DNA of 64,000 bases from Pigmentiphaga humi. Its GTDB lineage: Bacteria; Pseudomonadota; Gammaproteobacteria; Burkholderiales; Burkholderiaceae_B. The notes beneath the pieces were generated by a model, which saw only the letters and a list, made by a program, of their open reading frames with translations, was not told the DNA's origin and searched no databases. The number at the start of each line of letters is the position of its first letter. Position 1 is the stretch's first letter. Both the position numbers and the translations under genes were made by a program. The stretch covers positions 174,181 through 238,180 of the forward strand of contig NZ_UWPJ01000018.1 in the NCBI RefSeq assembly GCF_900606115.1. Direction: 5' to 3'. Shown piece by piece: positions 25,962 to 34,888 of this stretch.

Positions 25962-26768
25962 TTGAAGTGGTGCCGCTACACCCACGAAGGCCAAACCGGC
26001 TACGGGCTCGTGCAGGACGACAGCATACAGCCGCTGGCCGGCGGACTGTTCGACCCGCCGCGGCCTGCGGGCGCGCCCCTTCCCTGCAGCGCCGTGCAAT
26101 GGCTGCCGCCGGTCGTGCCCGGCACGTTCTACGCCGTCGGCCTGAACTACCGGTCTCACATCGAGCACGCCCGCCAGCACGGCATGCCCGGCGCGCAGAT
26201 TCCCAACCGGCCGGAAATCGGCTACCGGGCCAACAACGCGCTGACCGGCCACCTGCAGCCCATCATGCGGCCGCGCGGCGTCCACGGCCGTTTCGAGGCC
26301 GAAGCCGAACTGGTCGCGGTCATCGGCCGCAAGCTGCGCCGCTGCTCCCGCGACGAGGCGCGGGCAGCGATCTTCGGCTGGACCATCGGCAACGACGTGA
26401 GCGCGCGCCAATGGCAGCACAGCGACCGCACGTTCTGGCGCAGCAAGAACAGCGACACCTTCAAGCCCATGGGCCCGTGGATAGACACCGGCGCCGATGC
26501 GATGAACGCCACCACCCTCGTCAGCGTCAACGGCGAGCGCCGCCTGTCCTTTCCCACCGGGGCGATGGTCTTCGATCCCTGCGACTACATCGTCGAGATG
26601 AGCAAGTACCTCACGCTGCACCCTGGCGACGTCCTCTGGATGGGCGCCGACGGCACCACCCAGATGGAGCCAGGCGACACGATAGACATCGAGATCACCG
26701 GACTTGGCACCTTGCGCAACTACGTCGTCCTCGATGCGGACGGCCTCGACGAAGAAGACCGACCATGA
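25962..26768 (+). CDS. Fumarylacetoacetate hydrolase-family enzyme
   Basis: A 268-aa single-domain FAH-fold protein, shorter than true fumarylacetoacetase. Members hydrolyse or decarboxylate acylpyruvates, oxaloacetate, or meta-cleavage products. The core shows YAVGLNYRSHIEHAR, then FEAEAELVAVIGRK and IFGWTIGNDVSARQWQ with the metal-binding acidic residues, and MGPWIDTGAD. The start is TTG at 25962 after AAAGGGAGA; no upstream ATG fits. It is the first gene of a six-gene run facing a LysR regulator, and its stop overlaps the next ATG. Confidence 0.88.
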   Translation: MKWCRYTHEGQTGYGLVQDDSIQPLAGGLFDPPRPAGAPLPCSAVQWLPPVVPGTFYAVGLNYRSHIEHARQHGMPGAQIPNRPEIGYRANNALTGHLQPIMRPRGVHGRFEAEAELVAVIGRKLRRCSRDEARAAIFGWTIGNDVSARQWQHSDRTFWRSKNSDTFKPMGPWIDTGADAMNATTLVSVNGERRLSFPTGAMVFDPCDYIVEMSKYLTLHPGDVLWMGADGTTQMEPGDTIDIEITGLGTLRNYVVLDADGLDEEDRP

Positions 26769-27142
26769 GCAACCGGCCACACTCCATCCACCACATCAAC
26801 TTCCCGTGCACCGACGTGAACCGCACCCGCGAGTGGTACACCAAGGTGTTCGGCATGAAACACGTCGATGTCGGCCACTTGAGCAACACCAAGGTGCTGC
26901 TGCTCACGCGCGGCGACTTCGATCTGCACTTCACGCCCATGACCGAAATGCGCAACCTGTTTCCGGTGCACTGGGCCATGGAGGTCGAAGACTGGGACGG
27001 CTTCCTGGCCCACCTGCGCTCCATAGGCGTGCGCTACACCAAGCCCGTCGAGCGTCCGCAGAACAACTCCAAGTTCTGCTACATCCACGATCCCGACGGC
27101 ACGACCATCGAGCTGACCTACCACGGCAACCGCCCCGGCTGA
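26765..27142 (+). CDS. VOC-family (glyoxalase/bleomycin-resistance fold) protein
   Basis: A 125-aa single VOC domain starting SIHHINFPCTDVNRTREWY, with likely metal ligands in HHINFPC, VHWAMEVED and TTIELTYHG. Small VOC proteins of this kind act as isomerases, lyases or dioxygenases after dimerising. Its ATG overlaps the stop of the FAH-family gene (ATGA), so the two products probably act together, for example in ring-cleavage product processing. Confidence 0.85.
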   Translation: MSNRPHSIHHINFPCTDVNRTREWYTKVFGMKHVDVGHLSNTKVLLLTRGDFDLHFTPMTEMRNLFPVHWAMEVEDWDGFLAHLRSIGVRYTKPVERPQNNSKFCYIHDPDGTTIELTYHGNRPG

Positions 27143-27166
27143 GCCGTCCCGGAAAGGAGAACACGC

Positions 27167-27937
27167 ATGCCTTACGCCAATTCGGGCCCGGTCGGCATCT
27201 ATTACGAAAGCCATGGGGAAGGCCCCGCCGTCATGTTCGTGCACGGCTCGGGCGGCCATCATGCCGCGTGGTGGCAGCAGGTGCCGGTGTTCGCGTCCGA
27301 CTACCGGGTGCTGACCATAGACTTGCGCGGCTTCGGCCGCTCCGACCCGGTCGAGGGCGGTCCCGACGCCCAGGACTTCCCGGACGATCTGCTCGCCGTG
27401 CTGGACCACGCCGGCGTCGAGCGGGCGGTGCTGGTAGGCCAGTCCATCGGCGCGGTCGCCTCGCTGCAGGCCGCCGTGCGCCATCCCGGCCGGGTCGCAG
27501 GCGTGATCCTGGCGCACTCGCTGGGCGGCATGAATCATCCTGACGTCACGCCGCTGGTCCGGGCCGATCGCGCCGTGGCCGAGACGCTGCCCGTCATCGA
27601 CCGCCTGCTGACTCCGGAATTCCAGGCCCAACGGCCCGAGATGACCTTCCTGTTCAAGCAGATGGGCACCTTCAACCACGCCACCATGCAGGATCTGCGC
27701 AACCTCAGCGTGGGCGGTCCCAGCGTCGAACAGGTGGCGGCCAGCGGCGTGCGCGTGGCCTTCCTGGCCGGCGAACGGGACGCGGTCATCCGCACCGACA
27801 CCGTCCGCAAGGCGCACGAGCTGCTGCCCGGCTCGCTGCTCGACGTCGTGCCGGCAGCGCCGCACTCCATGTACTGGGAGATGCCCGCCCAGTACAACGC
27901 CGCCGTGGGACGGCTCCTGCGCCGGCTGTACGCCTGA
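27167..27937 (+). CDS. Alpha/beta hydrolase
   Basis: A 256-aa alpha/beta-fold hydrolase. The oxyanion-hole region is VMFVHGSGGHHAAW, the nucleophile elbow is GQSIG, and the likely catalytic His is in AAPHSMYWEMP near the C-terminus; an acid in AGERDAVI could complete the triad. This resembles 3-oxoadipate enol-lactone or meta-cleavage-product hydrolases. AAAGGAGAA precedes the ATG, 24 bases after the VOC gene. Confidence 0.87.
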   Translation: MPYANSGPVGIYYESHGEGPAVMFVHGSGGHHAAWWQQVPVFASDYRVLTIDLRGFGRSDPVEGGPDAQDFPDDLLAVLDHAGVERAVLVGQSIGAVASLQAAVRHPGRVAGVILAHSLGGMNHPDVTPLVRADRAVAETLPVIDRLLTPEFQAQRPEMTFLFKQMGTFNHATMQDLRNLSVGGPSVEQVAASGVRVAFLAGERDAVIRTDTVRKAHELLPGSLLDVVPAAPHSMYWEMPAQYNAAVGRLLRRLYA

Positions 27938-27979
27938 CGCGCTCCCGCTACCGAATACCGAGAATACGGAGATAGCGAA

Positions 27980-28426
27980 ATGAATATTTCCCTGCAGGAT
28001 GCCAAGGCGCTCATCGACGCGGCCCAGGCGGCTGCCGTCAGGATCGACAAGCCCATCACGGTCGTGGTGGTGGATACGGGCGGCTTCGTCGTCGCCACCG
28101 AGCGCATGGACGGCGCCCGTCCGCTGCAGCCCAGCATCGCCACCGCCAAGGCCTACACCTCGGCCGTCATGCAACGCCCGTCGAAAATGCTCAAGGGCTG
28201 GGCCGAATCGCAGCCCGGCTTCTTTGCCCAGGTGTCGACCATGGGTCATCACCCCATCGTTGCCACCGAGGGCGGAATGACCATCAAGCGCAACGGCCAG
28301 TTGCTGGGCGGCCTGGGCGTCTCCGGCGGCACCGGCGACGAAGACCAGGAAATCTGCGACGCCGCGCTGCATGCGCTCGGCTACGAATCCGCCTTCGCCG
28401 AGTGGAACACCATCAAGAAGGACTGA
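27980..28426 (+). CDS. GlcG/HbpS-family heme-binding-like protein
   Basis: A 148-aa protein with the whole GlcG/HbpS domain: LQDAKALIDAAQAAA, VVVVDTGGFVVATERMDGA, and GGMTIKRNGQLLGGLGVSGG followed by DEDQEICDAAL. Some members bind heme or cobalamin; many sit in glycolate or aromatic operons with no proven role. CGGAGATAGCGAA precedes the ATG. It is the fourth gene of the FAH operon and is one base before the MetE-like gene. Confidence 0.85.
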   Translation: MNISLQDAKALIDAAQAAAVRIDKPITVVVVDTGGFVVATERMDGARPLQPSIATAKAYTSAVMQRPSKMLKGWAESQPGFFAQVSTMGHHPIVATEGGMTIKRNGQLLGGLGVSGGTGDEDQEICDAALHALGYESAFAEWNTIKKD

Positions 28427-28427
28427 C

Positions 28428-29408
28428 ATGGCCAACCCGATGAAATTCCGCGCCGACCATGTCGGCAAGCTGGTCGTTCCCCGGAGGCTGCAGCAGGCCC
28501 GCGAGCAACTGGACGCAGGCACGCTGAGCCAGGCGTTCTACGACGAATTGGCCGCCGAGGCTGCGGCCGCCGCGGTCGCCATGCAGATCGAGCTGCGCGT
28601 GGACGTGGTCACCTCGGGCGGACTGCGCGCCGCCGCGCCCGGCGCCTGGATACCGGCCGACGAAGTCCGGTTTCTCTACGAGCACACCCGCAAGCCCTAT
28701 TCATGGCCGTTCAAGATCTGCCTGCCCGCCCCGTCGCTGCTCGCGTGGCGGTCGCTCTCGGCCGGCACGGCCTCCCCCCGCGACCTGGCCGGCGTCGCCA
28801 ACCAGGCCGTCTCCGGGCTGAGTGACACGGTCGCCGCCTTGATCGCCGACAAGACGCCTTACGTCCAGGTCGACAGCGGCGCCGCCTACGACTGGCTGGC
28901 GCAGCCCGAGGCCCAGGCCATGCTCCAGGACGGCGGGCAAAGCGCCGATGCCGTCTTCGAAGCGCTGCGGCAAGCCGACGCCGCCGTCTTCGCGGAGCAG
29001 GCCCAGCCCCGCGACACCACCCTGGCGCTGCGCCTGGGCCGCACGGGCGACGGCGGCTCCTGGCTGCTGCGAACGGCATCGGCGCCGCGGATCGGCAAGC
29101 TGTTCGACGGCCTGGCCATCGATCGCGTCGTGCTCGACCTCGGCGGCCGGGTGCGGGATTTTTCCCCGCTGGCGCAACTGCCCATGCCGCTCACCGTGGT
29201 CCTCGGCCTGATCGAGGCCAATGCCGATACGCTGGAAGACACCGAGGCCGTCCTCGAGACGCTCGATGCGGCCGACGCCGTGCTCGGCCAGCACCGGCTG
29301 GCGCTGGGCACCGACAAGGACTTCGCATCGGCCACCGAGGAGATGCAGCGCCGCAAGCTCGACCTGCTGCAGGGCTGCGCCCACCGGTATTGGGGAATAG
29401 AAATCTAG
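28428..29408 (+). CDS. MetE-like (cobalamin-independent methionine synthase C-terminal fold) protein
   Basis: A 326-aa protein with only the C-terminal TIM barrel of MetE. The N-terminal MKFRADHVGKLVVPRRLQQAR matches the short MetE-like proteins found in catabolic operons. In true MetE a HxC pair binds the zinc that activates homocysteine; the equivalent stretch here reads LALRLGRTGDGGSW, with neither residue. It is therefore unlikely to methylate homocysteine in the usual way. Its role in the operon may be methyl or C-C bond chemistry on the catabolic substrate, which is speculation. AAGGA precedes the ATG. Confidence 0.75.
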   Translation: MANPMKFRADHVGKLVVPRRLQQAREQLDAGTLSQAFYDELAAEAAAAAVAMQIELRVDVVTSGGLRAAAPGAWIPADEVRFLYEHTRKPYSWPFKICLPAPSLLAWRSLSAGTASPRDLAGVANQAVSGLSDTVAALIADKTPYVQVDSGAAYDWLAQPEAQAMLQDGGQSADAVFEALRQADAAVFAEQAQPRDTTLALRLGRTGDGGSWLLRTASAPRIGKLFDGLAIDRVVLDLGGRVRDFSPLAQLPMPLTVVLGLIEANADTLEDTEAVLETLDAADAVLGQHRLALGTDKDFASATEEMQRRKLDLLQGCAHRYWGIEI

Positions 29409-29509
29409 CCCCGACGCGCCCGGCGGAGCGGATCGGCGATGCCGCCGATTGCCCGCTTTGCGCGCGATGAAACGCAATGAACCGATACGAGTCATGCATG
29501 GAGACACTG

Positions 29510-30520
29510 ATGAGCTATTTGCCGAACCGCCTGAACGACAGGCCTGGATCCTCTTCACGGCGGCGTGCCGCGGCGGGAGCGCTGCTGGGAGCGGTCGCGC
29601 TGGCGCTGGCGGGAGTGGCGCACGCGGCGTACCCGGAGCGTCCCATTACCCTGATCCTGCCGGTTCCGCCGGGCAGTTCGTCGGACATCGCCGCGCGGGC
29701 GGTGGCGGCGGAGGCATCGAAGACGCTGGGCCAGACCGTCGTGGTGGAAAACCGCGCCGGGGCGCACGGCGTGATAGGCATGCAGGCCGTGCGCGGAGCG
29801 CGGCCCGATGGCTACACCATAGGCGTGGTCAACGTCGGCACGCTGGCCGTCACGCCCGAACTGTTCACGCGCAAGCCCTATGACCCGGTGCGCGACTTCA
29901 AGCCCATCACCCTGGGCTGGTCCTTCCCCAGCGTACTGTTCGTGCCGGGCTCGTCGCCCGTCAAGACGGTTGCGGAACTGGTCGCTGCGATCAAGGCCAA
30001 GCCGGACAGCTATGCCTCGCAAGGCCCGGGCAGCGGCGGGCATCTGCTGGGCGAGCAGTTCCGCCTCCAGACCGGCGTGGACGCCACCCACGTCCCGTAC
30101 AAAGGCTCGCTGCCCGCCCTGCAGGACGTGATGGCGGCCCGGGTCGCCTTCAGCTTCGACGGCGCCAGCCTGGACAAGGCCCAGTGGGTCAAGGAAGGAC
30201 GGCTGCGCGCCATCGCCATCGCGGCGCGCAATCGTTCCGAATTGTTCCCCGGCGTGCCCACCATGCGGGAAGCGGGGTTTCCCGGCGTCGAGATGGACAT
30301 CTGGTTCGGCCTGGTCGGCCCCGCCGGGTTGTCCGACCCCATCGTGCACGTATTGAACGCGGCGTTCGTGAGTGCACTCAAGACCGCCCAGGCGAACAAC
30401 CAATTGCAGGGATTCGAGGTCTATGCGACCTCGCCCCGGGAGTTCGCCGAACGCATCGCCGCCGACGTCGCGCACTTCGCGCCCATCGTCAAGCAATCGG
30501 GCGTCCAGGTCGAGCATTGA
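29510..30520 (+). CDS. Bug/TctC-type tripartite tricarboxylate transporter receptor
   Basis: A 336-aa periplasmic binding protein. The N-terminus has three arginines before a hydrophobic stretch ending GVAHAAYPERP, with a weak resemblance to a Tat signal. Family blocks are PITLILPVPPGSSSD, VVENRAGAHGVIG, QGPGSGGHLLGEQF and FPGVPTMREAGFPG. I chose ATG 29510, seven bases after GGAGA; ATGs at 29477 and 29498 are less well placed. It is 101 bases after the MetE-like gene and probably delivers the substrate of that operon. Confidence 0.88.
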   Translation: MSYLPNRLNDRPGSSSRRRAAAGALLGAVALALAGVAHAAYPERPITLILPVPPGSSSDIAARAVAAEASKTLGQTVVVENRAGAHGVIGMQAVRGARPDGYTIGVVNVGTLAVTPELFTRKPYDPVRDFKPITLGWSFPSVLFVPGSSPVKTVAELVAAIKAKPDSYASQGPGSGGHLLGEQFRLQTGVDATHVPYKGSLPALQDVMAARVAFSFDGASLDKAQWVKEGRLRAIAIAARNRSELFPGVPTMREAGFPGVEMDIWFGLVGPAGLSDPIVHVLNAAFVSALKTAQANNQLQGFEVYATSPREFAERIAADVAHFAPIVKQSGVQVEH

Positions 30521-30531
30521 GACCTGCGGCC

Positions 30532-31299
30532 CTACAGCAGCATGCCGCCCGACACCTCGATGCGCTGCCCCGTCATCCAGCCGTTGCCGGGCCGCAGCAG
30601 CGCCGCGACGGCGCCGCCGATGTCGTCGGGCAGGCCGGCGCGGCCCTGCGCCGTCACCGATGCGACAAACTCGTTGAGGGCCTGGTTGTCCCGTACCGCG
30701 CCGCCGCCGAAATCCGTTTCGATCGCGCCGGGCGCGATGGCGTTGACGGCGATGCCGCGCGCCCCCAGCTCCCTGGCCTGGTAGCGGGTCAGCACCTCGA
30801 TGGCGCCCTTCATCGCGCCGTACGCGGCATACCCCGGCAGCGCGAAGCGCGCCAGCCCGGACGATACGTTCAAGATGCGGCCGCCGTCGGCGATCAGCGG
30901 CAATAGCGCCTGGGTGAGGAAAAACGGACCCTTGAGATGGATGGCCACGAGCTCGTCGAACTGCGCTTCGCTGGTTTCGGCGAAACTGGCATGGATGCCG
31001 ATGCCGGCATTGTTGACGAGGACATCGAACTGTTCGCGCTGCCAGGTTTCCTGCAGCGAACGCCGCAACGTGGCCGCGAAGGCGCCGAAACTGCCAGACT
31101 GCGAAACATCCAGGGGTAGTGCGACGGCACGGCGGCCCAGCGCTTCGATCTGGCTAACCACGGCCTGCGCCTCGTCGGCGCGGCTGCGATAGGTCAGCAC
31201 CAGGTCGGCGCCGTCGCGCGCCAGGTGCAGCGCCGCATTGCGGCCCAGGCCGCGGCTGCCGCCGGTGATGAGGGCGATACGGGGAGTCGAGGCATTCAT
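30532..31299 (-). CDS. SDR-family oxidoreductase
   Basis: A 255-aa short-chain dehydrogenase/reductase of the classical type. The cofactor motif is TGGSRGLGRNAA, followed by NNAGIG, and the active site has Ser in ILNVSSGLARFALPGYAAYGAMKG with Tyr and Lys spaced YxxxK. NAIAPGAIETDF is the usual C-terminal block. The basic residues after the glycine motif (YRSR) suggest NADP. The gene is divergent from a LysR regulator across 102 bases; the pair is probably a regulator and its target. Its end is 12 bases from the end of the convergent Bug gene. Confidence 0.9.
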   Translation of the reverse strand: MNASTPRIALITGGSRGLGRNAALHLARDGADLVLTYRSRADEAQAVVSQIEALGRRAVALPLDVSQSGSFGAFAATLRRSLQETWQREQFDVLVNNAGIGIHASFAETSEAQFDELVAIHLKGPFFLTQALLPLIADGGRILNVSSGLARFALPGYAAYGAMKGAIEVLTRYQARELGARGIAVNAIAPGAIETDFGGGAVRDNQALNEFVASVTAQGRAGLPDDIGGAVAALLRPGNGWMTGQRIEVSGGMLL

Positions 31300-31401
31300 T
31301 TGGCTTCCTTGCAGATGGTGTGGAGACGGAAGCACTTTAATAAAGCACAATACCGAGAAAAACCACCAAGATAGGACTTCACTGTCCGAATTCAGTTGAC
31401 A

Positions 31402-32307
31402 ATGGACCTGGACGCCCTCCGCATCTACCTGCACGTCGCCGAAACCGCCAGCTTTACCCGCGCCGCGGAGCGGCTGGGCCTGACCCGTGCGCGCGTCTCG
31501 GCAGCGGTGCAGCGGCTGGAGACCGAACTCGGCACCCGCCTGCTCCAGCGCACCACCCGCACCGTCCAGGTAACCGACGACGGGCGTCTGTTCGCAGAGC
31601 GGGCCCAGGCGCTGGTGGCCGATGCCGACGACGTCCAGGCGCTGTTCCAGCGCCAGCCCGCCGCCCTGCGCGGCCGGGTGCGCGTGGACATGCCGCTGCT
31701 GCTCGCGGCGCGCGTGCTGCTCCCGCGCCTGCCGGAGTTTCTGGCCGTCCATCCGCACATCGAGGTGGAGCTGAGCAGCACCGACCGCCGTGTGGACCTG
31801 GTCCGCGAAGGATTCGACTGCGTCATCCGGATCGGCATGCTGCAGGACTCGGGGCTGATCGCCCGCTCTCTCGGCCGCATGCGGCAGATCAACCTGGCCT
31901 CCCCCGCCTACCTGGCGGCCTTCGGCACGCCCCGGACGCTGGCGGATCTGGGCGGGCACCGCCTGGTCCGCTATTCGGCCGACCTCGGCGGCGGGCCGGC
32001 CGGCTTCGAGTATGTCGAAGACGGCCAGCTGCGCACCCAGCCCATGGCGGGCATGGTCACGGTCAATACCAGCCTGGCCTACGAAGCGGCCTGCCTGGCC
32101 GGCCTGGGCATCATCCAGGCGCCCGTCCAGGGCCCCAGGGCGCAGCTCGTCGCCAGCGGCCAGTTGGCGGAATTGCTGCCGCAATGGCGGCCGCCTTCCC
32201 TGCCGGTGACGCTGCTGTATCCGCATCGCCGGCAGGTGCCGCGCCGGGTGCAGGCCTTCATGGATTGGGCGGCCGAACTGCTGGCGCCGGAGCTGGAAGC
32301 GGGATGA
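31402..32307 (+). CDS. LysR-family regulator
   Basis: A 301-aa protein. The helix-turn-helix is in FTRAAERLGLTRARVSAAVQRLETELG followed by RLLQRTTRTVQVTDDG; the effector domain includes GFDCVIRIGMLQDSGLIARSLG. It belongs to the group often divergent from an SDR gene, as here. The ATG at 31402 is chosen; the upstream TTG at 31396 is part of a TTGACA-like string. The gap to the SDR gene is AT-rich with a short GGAC-N6-GTCC repeat. Confidence 0.9.
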   Translation: MDLDALRIYLHVAETASFTRAAERLGLTRARVSAAVQRLETELGTRLLQRTTRTVQVTDDGRLFAERAQALVADADDVQALFQRQPAALRGRVRVDMPLLLAARVLLPRLPEFLAVHPHIEVELSSTDRRVDLVREGFDCVIRIGMLQDSGLIARSLGRMRQINLASPAYLAAFGTPRTLADLGGHRLVRYSADLGGGPAGFEYVEDGQLRTQPMAGMVTVNTSLAYEAACLAGLGIIQAPVQGPRAQLVASGQLAELLPQWRPPSLPVTLLYPHRRQVPRRVQAFMDWAAELLAPELEAG

Positions 32308-32339
32308 GCGGCACGCCGGCCACAACGCCGGCGCAAGGC

Positions 32340-34664
32340 TCAAGCCCGGGAATCGACGCCCGGCCGTTCCGCGGCGCCCTCTTCGCCCCCTTGCAAGGCA
32401 ACGCGCGCAGCCGGCGCCTGCCCTTGCCTGTCCTCGCCGAAGTGCACCACCATTTGCGGATACGGCACTTCGATGCCCGCTTCGGAGAAATGCTTCTTCA
32501 CCAGCCGGTTGTAGCCGCGCTGCACGGCCCACTGCATGCCCGGCCGGGTCTTGATCAACACGCGTATGGTCACGCCCTTCTCGTTGACGGCGGTCACGCC
32601 GGGGATGGAGATTTCCTCGAGGATTTCCGGAGCGAGGATCTCGTCGGTCATCAATTCGGCAAACGCGCCGCGCAGGTGCGCCATGGCATCGTCCACGCTC
32701 TCGCGGTGCGAGATGGTGTATTCGCCCAGGTGGTACGAGAAGTCGCGCATATGGTTGGAGACCACCTCCACCGATGAGAACGGGACCAGGTGGTAGCCGC
32801 CGTCGAGCGTGCGTATGCCCACCGACCGGATGGTCATTTTCTCGACCGTGCCGAACACGCCCGCCACCTGCACGACGTCGTTCTCGTTCATGCCGTTCTC
32901 GAGCTGGATGAATACGCCGGTGATGATGTCCTGCACCAGCTTCTGCGCGCCGAAGCCGACCGCCAGGCCGACCACGCCGGCGCCCGCGATCAAGGGCGCG
33001 ACGTCTATGCCGATCTGCGACAGGACCACCATCGTGGTCATCGCCACGATGACGATCAGGGCCGCGTTGCGGAACAGCGAAAGCAGCGTCTTCTCGCGCG
33101 CGCTGGGCATCGGCCCGCCTTCCTTGAGGCTCAGGCGGTGCTCGATGATGCTGGCCACGACGGTCCACGCCAGGGTGGCGATCAGCAGCACGATCGCCAC
33201 GTTGACGGCGGTGCCGATGGCGCGCGATCCCGCATCCGAAGTGATCCAGCGCGCCAGGTCGAATGCGTGCCAGCCGTCCAGGATCACCAGCAGCGCCATG
33301 ACGCGGATGGCCAGGCCCAGCAGCTTGAGCGCCGCCGGCACGTAGGAGTTCAGCCGCGCCTCCAGCATGGGCAAGCGCCGGCGCGTGTCGTCGGACAGGC
33401 GTATCGGCCGGGCCAGCAGGGAGTTGAGCACCAGTACCAGCAAGGCCGCCACGCCCGCGACCAGGACGGTCTGCAGCGTGGCCTTGACCATGAATGGCAG
33501 GGCATTGGCCGGATCGACCTGGCTGACCACCAGCAGCACGGTGAAATAGGCGATGCCCAGGATGTGCCAGGTGCGCGCCAGCAGGCCCGGGCGGCGCAGC
33601 AGCGCGGTATCGCTGCGGGCATGCTCCTCCATCCGTTCGCGCACGTTTCGGCGGTTGCGCCAGATCACGCGCACCGCGTACACATAGATGCCCAGCATGA
33701 TCAGCAGGCCCACCATGCGGCCCAGCGCGGGCGACAGCAGGGTCGACGCCAGCGGGTCCACCAGCATGGTGCCGTAGCCGGCCACTGCAGTGATGAACAC
33801 GATGCGTCCATTCCAGTAGCCAGCCGTCTCGTCCGAGACGGGCAGCAGCCGCAGGTGCGGGTGGCGCGTGGCGAACACGGTGCGGATCAGGACCTTGGTC
33901 ATCTCGACGGCCACGAAGGCCTTGAGGAAGACCGCGGCAAGCACCGGCAGCGCGCCCCGGCCGGGGCCGAGGTAGGCCGCCACGGCATATCCGGCCGCGG
34001 CCGCCAGCAACACGACGACGGCGTCGATGATCACCGCTCCGACAATGGCCACGGCACGCCGGCACAACACTTTCACCCCCACCGGCACTCCCTCGGGCGT
34101 GGCGGTGGCCGCGCGGCCCAGGCTGGCGACCCAGCGGTCGATGCGCCCGTAGATCCACAGCGCGACCAGCCGCATCAGCACGAAAGCGGCGATTGCCGCG
34201 GCCGCCACGGCGGCCAGGCCGAGCAGGACGCCGGCGGCCTGGCCGGCGGGCATGCGCGGCAATTGGCCGCTCGCAATGGCCTTCATGTCGTCGACGCCCT
34301 CTTCGACGTCGGTGGCCAGCCCGGCCAGGAAACGCTCCACGCCGTCGGCCAGGCGCGTGCGCAGGGGCGCGGAATCCTCGCCGGCGCGCCGGGGCGCCGG
34401 CCGCGCCGCCGCCTGCGCAGCCGGCGCGCGGGCCCGCAACTGCTCGATCAGGGCCTCGCGGGCCTTGGGATCGTCCAGCAGTTCCGCCAGCGCGGCGGGC
34501 GTCAGCGCCGGATGGTCGGCCGGCGCGGCCTCGGCGGGCGCGGCGCGGGCGGCGCCCGCGAAAAGCCCCAGAGCCAGCGACACCGCCAGCAGCAGGGCTG
34601 CCAGCCAGGGCCTCGACGGCCCGCGGTGCCAGGGTCGGGCAGCGCGGATCGAATGAAAGAACAT
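32340..34664 (-). CDS. Large MscS-family mechanosensitive channel (YbiO-like)
   Basis: A 774-aa inner-membrane protein. A signal-like N-terminal helix ends AGAARAAPA, then come about ten membrane segments and the MscS pore and beta domains near residues 530-740 (ALIVIVAMTTMVVLSQIGID, GVVGLAVGFGAQKLVQDIITG, the pore helix region, and ENDVVQVAGVFGTVEKMTIR). E. coli YbiO has the same size and plan. It would release solutes on hypo-osmotic shock. The start at 34664 (MFFHSI) is the first ATG before the signal-like helix; the open frame upstream overlaps the divergent gene. The C-terminal 40 residues are charged and variable. Confidence 0.88.
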   Translation of the reverse strand: MFFHSIRAARPWHRGPSRPWLAALLLAVSLALGLFAGAARAAPAEAAPADHPALTPAALAELLDDPKAREALIEQLRARAPAAQAAARPAPRRAGEDSAPLRTRLADGVERFLAGLATDVEEGVDDMKAIASGQLPRMPAGQAAGVLLGLAAVAAAAIAAFVLMRLVALWIYGRIDRWVASLGRAATATPEGVPVGVKVLCRRAVAIVGAVIIDAVVVLLAAAAGYAVAAYLGPGRGALPVLAAVFLKAFVAVEMTKVLIRTVFATRHPHLRLLPVSDETAGYWNGRIVFITAVAGYGTMLVDPLASTLLSPALGRMVGLLIMLGIYVYAVRVIWRNRRNVRERMEEHARSDTALLRRPGLLARTWHILGIAYFTVLLVVSQVDPANALPFMVKATLQTVLVAGVAALLVLVLNSLLARPIRLSDDTRRRLPMLEARLNSYVPAALKLLGLAIRVMALLVILDGWHAFDLARWITSDAGSRAIGTAVNVAIVLLIATLAWTVVASIIEHRLSLKEGGPMPSAREKTLLSLFRNAALIVIVAMTTMVVLSQIGIDVAPLIAGAGVVGLAVGFGAQKLVQDIITGVFIQLENGMNENDVVQVAGVFGTVEKMTIRSVGIRTLDGGYHLVPFSSVEVVSNHMRDFSYHLGEYTISHRESVDDAMAHLRGAFAELMTDEILAPEILEEISIPGVTAVNEKGVTIRVLIKTRPGMQWAVQRGYNRLVKKHFSEAGIEVPYPQMVVHFGEDRQGQAPAARVALQGGEEGAAERPGVDSRA

Positions 34665-34888
34665 GCATATCGGTGCTGTCGCTGGGTGCTGCGCCACTCG
34701 CGGGCCTCCTTGGTCGAACGATGGAAAAAGTCCCACCGAGGGTAAAACACGCAGCCGGCCATGACAAATCGCCTCCCAGGCGGCGGCGCCGCACCCGGAC
34801 CCGCGCGGCTGCGGCAAACCGGCACTTGAACACTTGCCCAAACAATGGAAACATGGCGCGTTACCTTGCCTGCCCACGGAGCACGACC

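Noticed and set aside
31395..31404. TTGACAATGG considered as a -35 promoter element
   Set aside because: It overlaps the LysR start codon, so it cannot serve that gene, and no -10 follows at a useful distance for another.
31300..34854. Extension of the SDR frame to 1440 codons
   Set aside because: The extra part is a shadow of the MscS-type and LysR genes; the SDR has its own start at 31299.
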